Source of the DNA: a virus
DNA length: 64,000 bases
Reading direction: 5' to 3' (one strand)
IMG/VR virus record: IMGVR_UViG_3300017613_001755
Coordinates: 1-64,000 of that record
In this document: positions 15,450 to 24,114 of the stretch, piece by piece
Layout: every line of letters begins with the position of its first letter
How positions within the stretch are numbered: position 1 is the stretch's first letter
The notes under the pieces: model-generated
Database searches by the model: none
What the model saw: the letters and a program-made list of their open reading frames with translations, nothing else
Told to the model about the DNA's origin: nothing
Made by a program: the position numbers and the translations under genes

Positions 15450-16110
15450 TGTTGCTATTGAGCTATCCAATCAGTGCAGTTATGCTCCTTTGCACCCTCG
15501 CTGTCCGGCACACTATGTAAAGGAACCAATTACTCTGCCAGTTTCAACTGCCGAGACTGTTATCGAGACTCTTGGTCGGTATGAGTATTCAGGCGAACTG
15601 GCTTTCCATCTGTACAATGAGCCTTTGGAAGACCCCCGGCTATTCTACCTGTTAAATTTTGCGATTGAGGCATGTCCTTTCGCTGACCCGTATGTTGTAA
15701 CTAATGGAGGGCGGCTAACCGAGGTAATGCTGAGAGAATTGCAGGACTACGGGGCCAAGGTACTTGTTACGCCCTATAAGCCAGAGGTGAGAGATCGCAT
15801 AGTGCCGTGGGTGAGAAATGGAGATGTCTCTACAATGAACGTGGGGCTAGACTCGCGCCTGGGTATCTACGATGGACTATATGTGGACCTGGACCTTCCC
15901 TGTCTTGCCCCGCTGAACCAAGTCATCATTACTTGTGATCGGCAGGTAGGTCTATGTTGTATGGACCACGCGCGCAAGCATACACTAGGGCCTGCCGACA
16001 GATTGGCCGAGGTGCTATTGGGTGATAAAGCCAATGGAATTTACCAGGCTCTTAGCCAAGGACATAGAGGCATACTGGACATATGCAGGAGATGCCAATG
16101 GACGAGATGA
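15406..16110 (+). CDS. radical-SAM/SPASM-like protein with atypical cysteine spacing
   Basis: A 234-residue protein overlapping the previous gene by 44 bases. The start resembles radical SAM proteins (VAIELSNQCSYAPLHPRCP), but the cluster motif reads C-x8-C instead of C-x3-C-x2-C. A barrel-like middle (ELAFHLYNEPLEDP, VVTNGG) and a Cys-rich SPASM-like end (CLAP...ITC...GLCCMDH...CRRCQ) follow. It may be an active variant with unusual ligands or a degenerate relative. The context suggests a sugar- or peptide-modifying role. Confidence 0.6.
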   Translation: MDHITSTNPFEHTRSVAIELSNQCSYAPLHPRCPAHYVKEPITLPVSTAETVIETLGRYEYSGELAFHLYNEPLEDPRLFYLLNFAIEACPFADPYVVTNGGRLTEVMLRELQDYGAKVLVTPYKPEVRDRIVPWVRNGDVSTMNVGLDSRLGIYDGLYVDLDLPCLAPLNQVIITCDRQVGLCCMDHARKHTLGPADRLAEVLLGDKANGIYQALSQGHRGILDICRRCQWTR

Positions 16111-16967
16111 TACATTTAGCAACGCTGTTTGATTCACACTATCTAGACAGAGGAGTTGCATTCATCTCCTCGCTCCAACACCATCTCAAATCATATCGGC
16201 TGTATGTACTGGCTTGTGACGACCTGACTGCGGCGTGGTTCCAGAACAATCCGGCCGAGAATGTAATTGTTATGCCGTTGTTTCATCTGAATGTAGAGGG
16301 ACTAAAGGAAGCCCACGAGGGCAGGACCCACACCGAGTTCATGTGGACCCTAGCTTCAGTGTGGTCTAATGTCTGTCTATCCGGGCTGGGCGCGCCTCAT
16401 ATCACCTATGTTGACGCTGACTGTTTTCTGTTCGGGGACCTCGCCCCGCTCTACCAAGAGATTGGAGGCGCGAGTGTGGCAATCACTCCGCACAGGTTCC
16501 CTCCAGCGCTGAAGCATAAGGCGATCAATGGGACCTTCAATGTTGGGGTAGTTTACTTTAAGAATGACCCGGTAGGCCGCGAGTGTGCAAAGACTTGGAG
16601 TGACCAGTGTATTGAGTGGTGCTATTACCGAAACGAGGATGGCAAGTTTGGCGACCAAATGTATCTGGATACCTGGCCCCAAGATTATGGCGCGCACATT
16701 ATCCAGCATCTGGGGGTGAATCTGGCCCCCTGGAACCAGGAGCAGTATATTTATACTGTTGCAGGCAGCAAGATGTTTGTGAACACGGACCAGGTGTTGA
16801 TCTACCATTTTCACAGATTCTTACAAAGCCAGTGGGCCACATATCAGCTTAATCCGATAGTGCATGAGTATTTGTATACGCCATATGCAGAATTGCTACA
16901 AGCAATTGGGGAGAAGATACATGCAGCGGGAGCGGGAGATAACCTTACACGCGGACAAGAGGGGTAA
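16098..16967 (+). CDS. glycosyltransferase, GT8-like
   Basis: About 289 residues. ATG 16098 has GGAG six bases upstream; ATG 16107, overlapping the previous stop as ATGA, is the alternative. Features are LATLFDSHYLDRGVAFISSL at the start, ITYVDADCFLFGDLAPL (DxD metal site), then FNVGVVYFKND and GDQMYLDTWP, an order seen in GT8-type nucleotide-diphospho-sugar transferases. A C-terminal HFHRFLQSQW may bind metal or acceptor. Confidence 0.75.
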   Translation: MDEMIHLATLFDSHYLDRGVAFISSLQHHLKSYRLYVLACDDLTAAWFQNNPAENVIVMPLFHLNVEGLKEAHEGRTHTEFMWTLASVWSNVCLSGLGAPHITYVDADCFLFGDLAPLYQEIGGASVAITPHRFPPALKHKAINGTFNVGVVYFKNDPVGRECAKTWSDQCIEWCYYRNEDGKFGDQMYLDTWPQDYGAHIIQHLGVNLAPWNQEQYIYTVAGSKMFVNTDQVLIYHFHRFLQSQWATYQLNPIVHEYLYTPYAELLQAIGEKIHAAGAGDNLTRGQEG

Positions 16968-17379
16968 CCTGTTTGAGCTATTCCGAACGGCCGAACACGA
17001 TGTTGCTATGGCGTACTGTGTCACCACCAAGGTCAGACAGGCGAGGGATGCCAAGGTGTGGCACTTTCATAAGCACAAGACAGAGACCTTTATCCCGGTG
17101 AAGGGTGTCTCTGAGATATTGGTCGCCACATATCCCAACAAGGGATTGGGCGCACTGATCCGGTACAGGCTCGATGCACAGTTACCATGGGCCATCACTG
17201 TGCTCCCCGGCGAGCTACACTCCGTGAGAACACCGGATGGATTCGGGTCTGCAACGCTAGTTGTTTTGTGTGACAAAGTTTATGATCCAGAGGACGAGCA
17301 TCGTTTAGAGATGACTTCTGACTGGGGGTGGGGAGATGTTGGCTTACGCCGATCCGAAACGAAGCTACCTGGAACATAG
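16921..17379 (+). CDS. cupin, sugar-epimerase/isomerase-like (RmlC/WxcM type)
   Basis: A 152-residue protein; ATG 16921 follows GGGGAGAAG and overlaps the glycosyltransferase. It opens with the sugar-nucleotide signature DKRGNLFELFR and has a cupin metal motif in VWHFHKHKTETFIPVKG and a second one near LPGELHSV. Such proteins epimerise or isomerise 4-keto-6-deoxy-NDP-sugars. The aminotransferase directly downstream suggests the pair makes an amino-deoxy sugar, as FdtA/FdtB do. The exact reaction is not determined. Confidence 0.7.
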   Translation: MQREREITLHADKRGNLFELFRTAEHDVAMAYCVTTKVRQARDAKVWHFHKHKTETFIPVKGVSEILVATYPNKGLGALIRYRLDAQLPWAITVLPGELHSVRTPDGFGSATLVVLCDKVYDPEDEHRLEMTSDWGWGDVGLRRSETKLPGT

Positions 17380-18457
17380 GTATGCAATAGGCGATGCAAT
17401 TCTTGCAGAGCTTGAGGCTGGGCAGTACATACTGGGCGAGTCTGTTGAGAGATTCGAAGAGGAATTCGCAGATTTTTGCTCAGCGGGCTATGCTATTGGC
17501 GTTAATTCTGGGACTGACGCACTTGCCATTTGCCTCATGGCATGTGACGTAGGGCCAGGGGATGAGGTAATTGTTCCGGGCCATACTGCTCCGCCTACAG
17601 TCTCGGCTGTCAAGCAGGTGGGGGCAACGCCAGTGTTTGTCGACATCACTGCGACCTGTCTCATTGACATAGACCGAATAGAAGAAGCAATCACGCCCCA
17701 GACCAGGGCTATCATCCCAGTTCATTTGTATGGATGTCCGGTTGATATGTCCCGGATGATCCGGGTGGGCACAAAGCATGGCATTAAGATTATCGAGGAC
17801 TGCGCACAGGCCGTAGGCTCCGCTTGGTTCGGGTCACCCGCAGGGTCCTGGGGAGACATGGCGGCATTCTCTTTCTACCCCACCAAGAACCTGGGTGCCT
17901 TGGGAGATGGTGGTGCTGTAGTGACCAGCGATCTCTTGCTTGCTGAGAGGGCCATAGAGCTTCGGCAATATGGATGGGAAGCGCTGGGGTCACGCTCCTA
18001 CCAGCAGATTTGTCATGATAGGGGAATCAACTCACGCCTGGATTCCCTCCAGGCTGCCATTCTGCGAGTTAAGCTAAGTAATATCAAGTATGACCTACAC
18101 CGCCGCCGAATCATTGCCAGGACATATCGAAATTATCTACTGGATACCTCCTACGGGTTACCGAGTGACCCGCCAGGAGGCCTGCACTCCTACAATATGT
18201 ACGTGATTGCTACCAGCGACCGGGATAATGTCAGGCGCATATTGAGGGAAAGGGGCATTCATTGTGGCGTGCATTACTATCCGCCAGTTGCAACGCACCC
18301 AGCGTTTTGGTCTATGGCAGAGCCAATTGAGCAGTGTTTAGACTGGACATGGGAGGCGGCCGGGACGGTGCTTTCGCTGCCAATGTTCCCGCAGCTTACA
18401 GAAGAAGAACAGGATATGGTCATTCAAGCATTGTATCAAGCTGATCCGGGAGGATAA
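17336..18457 (+). CDS. DegT/DnrJ/EryC1-family sugar aminotransferase
   Basis: A 373-residue protein overlapping the cupin gene by 44 bases. The PLP fold is clear: GVNSGTDALAICL, IPVHLYGCPVDM, IIEDCAQAVGSAW, AAFSFYPTKNLGALGDGG with the Schiff-base Lys, and GINSRLDSLQAAIL. Full length for the family. It would transfer an amino group from glutamate to a keto-NDP-sugar, giving an amino sugar for the island's glycosyltransferases. Confidence 0.9.
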   Translation: MLAYADPKRSYLEHRYAIGDAILAELEAGQYILGESVERFEEEFADFCSAGYAIGVNSGTDALAICLMACDVGPGDEVIVPGHTAPPTVSAVKQVGATPVFVDITATCLIDIDRIEEAITPQTRAIIPVHLYGCPVDMSRMIRVGTKHGIKIIEDCAQAVGSAWFGSPAGSWGDMAAFSFYPTKNLGALGDGGAVVTSDLLLAERAIELRQYGWEALGSRSYQQICHDRGINSRLDSLQAAILRVKLSNIKYDLHRRRIIARTYRNYLLDTSYGLPSDPPGGLHSYNMYVIATSDRDNVRRILRERGIHCGVHYYPPVATHPAFWSMAEPIEQCLDWTWEAAGTVLSLPMFPQLTEEEQDMVIQALYQADPGG

Positions 18458-18458
18458 T

Positions 18459-19439
18459 ATGAGTTTCTGGGAAGGAAAGAAAGTGTTAGTTACGGGCGGG
18501 GCCGGGATGATCGGCCACCAGCTTGTGAGGCTGTTGTGTGAGGAGAACGCAGAAGTTACCGTGCTGGATAACTTCAGCCGGGGCAGAAGGGAGAATCTAG
18601 AGGACCTTCCCTGTGGTGTTGTTGACCAGGATGCTTGCAAGACACCCTTTGATTATGCAGGAAAGGATGCTGTGTTTAATCTGGCCGCCAGGGTCACTGG
18701 CATGCACTTCAACCGAAAGAACCATGACGAGATGTTTCGCCAGAATATGCTTCTACAGACTACCCCCTTGCACTATGCCATACTAGCCAAGGTGCCACTA
18801 TTCTTGCAGGCCAGTACGGTGTGTGTGTATCCCCATGATATGATGTATCCTGTCCCAGAGGAAGAGGGACATAGAGGGGAGCCAGAACCGACCAACGCTG
18901 GCTATGGATGGGCCAAAAGGATGGGTGAGCGGTATGCTCAGTGGGCTGCAGAGAAGCACCCTATAAAGGTGGGGATCACGCGCTTTGCTAACTGTTATGG
19001 GCCATCTGACTACTTTGACCACGAGACATCTCACGTCATCCCCGCGCTCATCCGCAAAACAGACGAGAATGACACCGTGCATGTCTTTGGGTCGGGAAAT
19101 CAGCGGCGTGAGTTTCTTTACAGCACGGATGCCGCGATTGGGGCAATGAAGGTGCTAGAGCACTATCCAGAAGCCGATCCTGTAAACATCGGGACAGGGC
19201 AGGATGTCTCTATCAGAAGACTCCTTCATACAGTTTGGGATGTGATGGGAGCGGAGGGCAAGACAGCTTACTATGATACCGGTAAACCAGAGGGCTACCC
19301 GCGCCGGAAGAACGACATCACAAAGATGATGAAGGTAACGGGCGGCTGGTGTCCCTCCTTTGCCCTCCGAGAGGGTTTAATGGGAACAGTGAAGTGGTAT
19401 CGGGATAACCTTGCCATTGGATCACCCCAACCCTTATAA
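18459..19439 (+). CDS. NAD(P)-dependent epimerase/dehydratase, GDP-fucose-synthase-like
   Basis: A 326-residue extended short-chain dehydrogenase. The Rossmann motif is VLVTGGAGMIGHQL, the catalytic motif is YGWAKRMGER, and NLAARVTGMHFNRKNH together with QASTVCVYPHDMMYP resembles GDP-L-fucose synthases. It would epimerise and reduce an NDP-4-keto-6-deoxy-sugar. I see no 4,6-dehydratase beside it, so the keto-sugar may come from the host. Confidence 0.85.
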   Translation: MSFWEGKKVLVTGGAGMIGHQLVRLLCEENAEVTVLDNFSRGRRENLEDLPCGVVDQDACKTPFDYAGKDAVFNLAARVTGMHFNRKNHDEMFRQNMLLQTTPLHYAILAKVPLFLQASTVCVYPHDMMYPVPEEEGHRGEPEPTNAGYGWAKRMGERYAQWAAEKHPIKVGITRFANCYGPSDYFDHETSHVIPALIRKTDENDTVHVFGSGNQRREFLYSTDAAIGAMKVLEHYPEADPVNIGTGQDVSIRRLLHTVWDVMGAEGKTAYYDTGKPEGYPRRKNDITKMMKVTGGWCPSFALREGLMGTVKWYRDNLAIGSPQPL

Positions 19440-19453
19440 TAGGAGCTAGTACA

Positions 19454-20197
19454 TTGAAAAAGCGGAAGAAAAAGATGAGGAAACAGGGAAACCCTGCCCG
19501 GAAGGACAAGATCGTTGTTGTGACACTACGAGAGCGATTCGGTATGTGGGAGTATGTTGATTCGCTTGATGCTGCTCTTACTTATCTGTCCCGCCAAAAT
19601 GTATCGTGGACCGTGGGGGCGATACAGCCAACCTACATTCACGAGGGTCGGGAACAGATGACGAAGGAGTTCCTGAAGATTGAGGACGCTACACACCTCT
19701 GTTTTATTGACAGCGATATGGTGCTTCCGCCAGGGGCTATCTACACCCTATACCAGCACAAGTTGCCAATGGTCGGTTCGCTATATTTCGGGAGGCGCAA
19801 GTCACCGTTTGCCCTGGTTTATGAGGCCACCGAGGATGGCGGCACAATGTCCATGAGCCAGGAGGTTCTGGATTGGTTTGAGGAATATGAAGTTCCCATC
19901 GTTCTCGAGCCTGCCGTGATGCAGTTCCAGAACAGCTTGATGGAATGCGACTCCATGGGGTTTGGTTGTGTTCTTATTGAACGCAAGGTTGTAGAGGCAA
20001 TAAAGGTGCCTCGTTACTTGGGGCCAAACCCGGCAACTGGCGAAGATGTAGTATTTTGCCGCAAGGCCGGGGAGGCTGGTTTCAAAGTGTATTGTGATCT
20101 TAATGTGCAGTGTGGTCATATAGGTAATTCCGTGATAACACAGGCTCATTTCCGCCAGTACAAAGCTTGGGAGAAGAACTATCAGAGGAAAGAGTAA
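19454..20197 (+). CDS. glycosyltransferase, GT-A type, TTG start
   Basis: A 247-residue protein. TTG 19454 is the likely start: AGGAG lies eight bases upstream. The N-terminus is very basic (KKRKKKMRKQGNPARKDK). The core has EYVDSLDAALTYLS, FIDSDMVLPPGAIYTLY (DxD), GSLYFGRRKSPFAL and SMGFGCVLIERKV, and ends VQCGHIGNSVITQ. The layout matches the island's first gene at 9983. Confidence 0.75.
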   Translation: MKKRKKKMRKQGNPARKDKIVVVTLRERFGMWEYVDSLDAALTYLSRQNVSWTVGAIQPTYIHEGREQMTKEFLKIEDATHLCFIDSDMVLPPGAIYTLYQHKLPMVGSLYFGRRKSPFALVYEATEDGGTMSMSQEVLDWFEEYEVPIVLEPAVMQFQNSLMECDSMGFGCVLIERKVVEAIKVPRYLGPNPATGEDVVFCRKAGEAGFKVYCDLNVQCGHIGNSVITQAHFRQYKAWEKNYQRKE

Positions 20198-20754
20198 TGG
20201 GAAGCAAGGCGGATAAAACAATAAGTTGGGACGGTACTACAAATCAGGGCGTTGACAGTAAGGTTGGTGCAGGTGAGGGCATTCTTGTTGCACATGCAGA
20301 GGTGCATGAGGCCGGGATGTACCATGCCTCGCATCTGTACACAACGATTGGGGATGATGCAAATGCGGATATGTTGATTAAGGTTGGGGCAAATAAGGAA
20401 CTGCACTCCGCTATAGCCGTGGTTGCTGGTGGGGATGCTTATTTCTATCTTTACTCAGGGACCACAACATCTGCCATAGGCACAGCAATTACCCCCAGGA
20501 ATATGAATCGAGAGGATGGAACCGATGCATCTGATGCCGATGTGCGTCACACTCCCACCGTTAGTAGTGCTGGAACACAGTTGGCTGCTGGGTTTATACC
20601 AGGCGGCCAGAAGAATCAGGCCGTTGGGGGAGATGCCCGCTCTGGCGCAGAGTGGATACTTGCCAAGTCCACCGACTATTTAGCCAGGGTGACAAATAAG
20701 GCCGGGTCCGCAAAGGATATCTCCATCGTGTTAGAATACTACCAGGAGAGCTAG
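20197..20754 (+). CDS. virion surface-like protein inside the sugar island
   Basis: A 185-residue protein whose ATG overlaps the previous stop (TAATG). It is Gly/Ala/Thr-rich and beta-predicted, with repeated short strands (ISWDGTTNQGVDSKVGAG, AYFYLYSGTTTSAIG). It resembles decoration or fibre-head proteins and no enzyme motif is visible. It may be an acceptor of the glycans made by its neighbours. Confidence 0.55.
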   Translation: MGSKADKTISWDGTTNQGVDSKVGAGEGILVAHAEVHEAGMYHASHLYTTIGDDANADMLIKVGANKELHSAIAVVAGGDAYFYLYSGTTTSAIGTAITPRNMNREDGTDASDADVRHTPTVSSAGTQLAAGFIPGGQKNQAVGGDARSGAEWILAKSTDYLARVTNKAGSAKDISIVLEYYQES

Positions 20755-20757
20755 TAA

Positions 20758-21126
20758 ATGAGTGACCAAAGAATTAGACGACGTTATCAGGCAAAGAGTG
20801 TGGTGATTGCGCAGGGTGCCAGCTTGTCAGCAGAACTAAATACTGATGGCTTGCCACTGGCCGGGATTATCATGCCAGCAGCGTGGACTTCAGCCAACCT
20901 GACATTCCAGGCGGCAGACAAGTCAAGCGGCACATTTGCCAATGTGTATGATGGAGCAGGCACTGAGCTAAACGTGACCGCAGGAGCTTCGCGCTCGATT
21001 GGCCTGACTACATCTGACATGGATGCGCTAGGCGCGTTCCAGTATATGAAGATTCGCTCTGGTACCGCAGGCACGCCTGTGACACAGGGTGGGGCAAGGA
21101 CAATCATAGCAATTCTCAGATCATAA
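20758..21126 (+). CDS. virion decoration-like protein inside the sugar island
   Basis: A 122-residue beta-rich protein (RYQAKSVVIAQGASLSAELN, GIIMPAAWTSANLTFQAADK, YMKIRSGTAGTPVTQGG). I recognise this pattern from small phage structural proteins that look like a single jelly-roll or Ig-like domain. It is a probable surface component co-expressed with sugar enzymes. Confidence 0.6.
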   Translation: MSDQRIRRRYQAKSVVIAQGASLSAELNTDGLPLAGIIMPAAWTSANLTFQAADKSSGTFANVYDGAGTELNVTAGASRSIGLTTSDMDALGAFQYMKIRSGTAGTPVTQGGARTIIAILRS

Positions 21127-21145
21127 CCAATTAAAAAGGAGCAGG

Positions 21146-22414
21146 ATGAAAAGAATCGGCATTCTGACCGACTTTGCATCCCCAGACCCCACATATTCTC
21201 TAACGATTGTGGCGGAAGAGCAATTGGGGATGTTGCTACGAGCGGGCTATGAGCCTGTGGCAATTGTGGAAGAGGGATTCTCGCCAGAGCGTGTGTGGTG
21301 TGATGTTGAGCTACGTCACATTCCTTCTGTGCGCAAGTCAAACAAGATTGAGTTCTATGAGGGCTGGGAGGACAATGTAACCAAGTTGCGCGAGAGCTTT
21401 AATGCTGCTCTCAATGGCCTGGACGTTGTTATTACCCACGACCTGATCTATCAGGCAGCCCTTATGTGTCACAACTTTGCTGCGCACGATTATGCAAGGG
21501 AGCATCCAGATGTGGGCTGGCTTCACTGGATACACTCCGCTTCCCCTAGCCCCATGTGGGCAGTGAATCCCAAACTGGCCCCTGTACAGATTCACCCAGA
21601 GCGCACCAATATTATTTTCCCTAATGCCTTTGATGTTCCCCGCGTTGCCAGAAACTTCCGCTGTGAGATAGATACGGTAGCTGTCGTACCCCACTCCACC
21701 GATGTGTGTGGCTATCTTGGCTTCCAGGACATCACAAAGAAACTGGTGTATGAGAAGCGGTTGCTCGAAGCTGACGCAATCCTTTTGTATCCAGTGAGGC
21801 TAGATAGGGGTAAACAGGTTGAGTACGTGATCCGCACAGGGGCTGCGCTCAAGAAGCTTGGTCGAAGCGTGCGGGTTATCTGTGCCGATTTTCATAGCAC
21901 TGGTGGGGATAAGGTCAACTACCGTGAACACCTCGCCAGTCTAGCGATAGACTTGGGCCTAGATGACAATGAGATGACATTCCTGTCACAGTTCGATGAC
22001 AGCCTAAAGACTAGATCGCCCCGTGAGGTTATCCGCGATCTGATGCTTCTGTGCAACGTGTTTGTAATGCCCAGTCGCTCTGAAACGTACAGTCTTATTG
22101 CCCAAGAGGCTGCTCTGTGTGGGGCAATGCTTATTCTCAATCGGGACTTCCCACCAATGCGCTCCATCTACGGCCCGGATGCAGCCTATTACCAGTTCTC
22201 ATCCAACATTGACGCACTCACTGGCAATGACGGCACGACCACAACAGAGTACGAGGATGTGGATGACTATTTCCACTCGATTGCTCTCCGGGTTGCTTAT
22301 GAGCTACAGCACAACATAGTACTGGCTCAACAGCGCAGGATTCGACAGGAGCGCAATCCAGACTATGTGTTCAAAAAGTTTATTGAACCGCTGTTCCATA
22401 CCTGGGAGGGATAA
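21146..22414 (+). CDS. family 4-like (GT-B) glycosyltransferase
   Basis: A 422-residue protein behind AAAAAGGAGCAGG. The N-terminal Rossmann half starts MKRIGILTDFASPDPTYSLT; the C-terminal donor half has LLYPVRLDRGKQVEYVI and NVFVMPSRSETYSLIAQEAALCGAMLI, the GT4 E-x7-E type donor-site region. Retaining transferase; donor unknown. Confidence 0.85.
   Translation: MKRIGILTDFASPDPTYSLTIVAEEQLGMLLRAGYEPVAIVEEGFSPERVWCDVELRHIPSVRKSNKIEFYEGWEDNVTKLRESFNAALNGLDVVITHDLIYQAALMCHNFAAHDYAREHPDVGWLHWIHSASPSPMWAVNPKLAPVQIHPERTNIIFPNAFDVPRVARNFRCEIDTVAVVPHSTDVCGYLGFQDITKKLVYEKRLLEADAILLYPVRLDRGKQVEYVIRTGAALKKLGRSVRVICADFHSTGGDKVNYREHLASLAIDLGLDDNEMTFLSQFDDSLKTRSPREVIRDLMLLCNVFVMPSRSETYSLIAQEAALCGAMLILNRDFPPMRSIYGPDAAYYQFSSNIDALTGNDGTTTTEYEDVDDYFHSIALRVAYELQHNIVLAQQRRIRQERNPDYVFKKFIEPLFHTWEG
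21938..21953. repeat. 16-bp inverted repeat, copy 2
   Basis: AGTCTAGCGATAGACT, identical to the copy at 13540-13555, inside the GT4 gene. Confidence 0.6.
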
Positions 22415-22609
22415 ATGGACACCTTTCTACAATGCTTAGGATGTCATAGGCTACTGGAAAAGGAAACGGCTGTGCCAGTGCGGGTGCTTCGCTATCGAGG
22501 TGATGCACTCAGCCTTATCAAACGCACTGTGCTGGTTTGCCCTACGTGTCGAGACAAAGCTGTGAGGCTAAGTGATGACTTCCGAGTCCAACGCGAAACC
22601 CAAGTTTAG
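22415..22609 (+). CDS. small zinc-ribbon protein
   Basis: A 64-residue protein directly after the GT4 gene, with TGGGAGGG upstream. Two CxxC knuckles (QCLGCHRL near the start, VCPTCRDK near residue 42-45) would bind one zinc. Possible regulator or structural subunit; no partner is evident. Confidence 0.65.
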   Translation: MDTFLQCLGCHRLLEKETAVPVRVLRYRGDALSLIKRTVLVCPTCRDKAVRLSDDFRVQRETQV

Positions 22610-23330
22610 CATTATCATTCCTACTTACAACCGGATGGAGGGCGGGAAGCTTGACCGCTGCCTGAAATCCATCCAGGATCAGACCTTTAGGAATTTCGAG
22701 TGTGTTGTGGTAGATGATGGGTCTACCGATGACACAGCGGAACTTCTTCTATGGTTTGAGCGGTTTGATGAGCGATTTAAGCCATTTGGGATAGAGCATC
22801 AGGGTCGCATCTTCGCCAGAAATGCCGGAATGGAGGCAGCACAAGGCGAATGGTTCTGTTGGCTAGATTCGGATGACGCTTATGACCCAATGTATCTAGC
22901 TACTTTGGCTCATAACATTGAGCAAGAGCCAGATGTGCGACTGTGGGTGTTGGGCGCGGTTGTGCATGGGATTCACAAAGAAAACGGCACACATACAGTC
23001 CCGCGCTGGACAAAGCTTCGTAAGGCTTGGATGCCTCCGGTAGACACGAATGGTGTCCACTCCCACTTCCCTTCTGGGAAGATTGGGACTGGAATGTTCG
23101 TACACCACCGTGAGTGCTACGAGAAGATCGGTCCCCTTCCCCCCTGGACAAATCACAATAAGGTGGCTGATGGTGTGGACGAGTGGCTGGGTTACGAGAC
23201 TGGCTATGGCTCTGCCAAGAAACTGGTGGGCAACCCGTGGGGTGACGACTGGGCCTACTTTAGGAAGCTGACAATGCACTACCGAGTGCATTTGATAGAT
23301 GCCTGCCTATATACTCACTATGTGAGGTAA
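22575..23330 (+). CDS. family 2 glycosyltransferase
   Basis: A 251-residue protein overlapping the zinc-ribbon gene by 35 bases; a GTG at 22572 is an alternative start. Classical GT2 motifs: FSIIIPTYNRMEGGKLDRCLKS, VVVDDGSTDDTAELL, GRIFARNAGMEAAQGEW and WLDSDDAYDPMYL. Inverting transferase of unknown specificity. Confidence 0.88.
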   Translation: MTSESNAKPKFSIIIPTYNRMEGGKLDRCLKSIQDQTFRNFECVVVDDGSTDDTAELLLWFERFDERFKPFGIEHQGRIFARNAGMEAAQGEWFCWLDSDDAYDPMYLATLAHNIEQEPDVRLWVLGAVVHGIHKENGTHTVPRWTKLRKAWMPPVDTNGVHSHFPSGKIGTGMFVHHRECYEKIGPLPPWTNHNKVADGVDEWLGYETGYGSAKKLVGNPWGDDWAYFRKLTMHYRVHLIDACLYTHYVR

Positions 23331-23331
23331 G

Positions 23332-24114
23332 ATGATAGATATAGCAGTTCTAACCTGCAATCGCAAGCGCATTCATGAGATTTCCCTGCGAGAGATTCGT
23401 AAGCGCACTCTCATGGATCATCGCCTGATTGTGTGTGATAATGGTTCGGAAGACGGAACGCCAGAGATGCTGACAGCCCTGAAAGCCGAGGGGATCATAG
23501 ATGAGTTGATTCTGCTGAATGAGAATACGGGTGTTCACTGGGGCCACAATGTACTTTTGGAGCATGTGGGGACACAGTTATATGTGTCTGCTGATGGCGA
23601 CCTGATACCACAAACAATGCGTTACTACGAGCTAGACCATACAGTGCTTGAGCTTACGTATGACTGGCTTGAGGCGCTGGAAACAGTATTCCTGCGACAT
23701 TACCATACAGAGAATTACGCCGCTATAGCCTGTCGCCCCCATGTGATGATAGGGGATTCCGCCAGCAAGATGTTCGAGAGTGCTCCTGTGATTGTCGAGC
23801 GCGCGCATGTGGGAGCAGTGCTGCGACTGATGCGCACCGAGGCCGTTCGCGCCGTAGGAGGATGGAAGCAGGTTAAACGACCCTCTCGGAATGGGGAGGA
23901 GCGATACATCTGCGGAAAGCTACGCAAGGCTGGCTGGAAGGTTGGGTATGCCAGGGATGTCCGCGCCATACACCTCTTCGGCAAAGAGGAGTTCGGGGAA
24001 GACCCATGGGGCTACCCGGAAGGCTCGGAGCATGGGCACCGGGATGTATGGCCGCCCGTGAACCACTTTGGTTGGGAGAGGCTGGGAGTGAATTGGGAGA
24101 CGTGCAGTGACTAA
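23332..24114 (+). CDS. family 2 glycosyltransferase
   Basis: A 260-residue protein one base after the preceding stop. Motifs: DIAVLTCNRKRIHEISLREI, IVCDNGSEDGTPEML, NTGVHWGHNVLLEHV and the SADGDLIPQ metal site. The C-terminal part has GAVLRLMRTEAVRAVGGW, the usual acceptor-side region. Confidence 0.85.
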   Translation: MIDIAVLTCNRKRIHEISLREIRKRTLMDHRLIVCDNGSEDGTPEMLTALKAEGIIDELILLNENTGVHWGHNVLLEHVGTQLYVSADGDLIPQTMRYYELDHTVLELTYDWLEALETVFLRHYHTENYAAIACRPHVMIGDSASKMFESAPVIVERAHVGAVLRLMRTEAVRAVGGWKQVKRPSRNGEERYICGKLRKAGWKVGYARDVRAIHLFGKEEFGEDPWGYPEGSEHGHRDVWPPVNHFGWERLGVNWETCSD

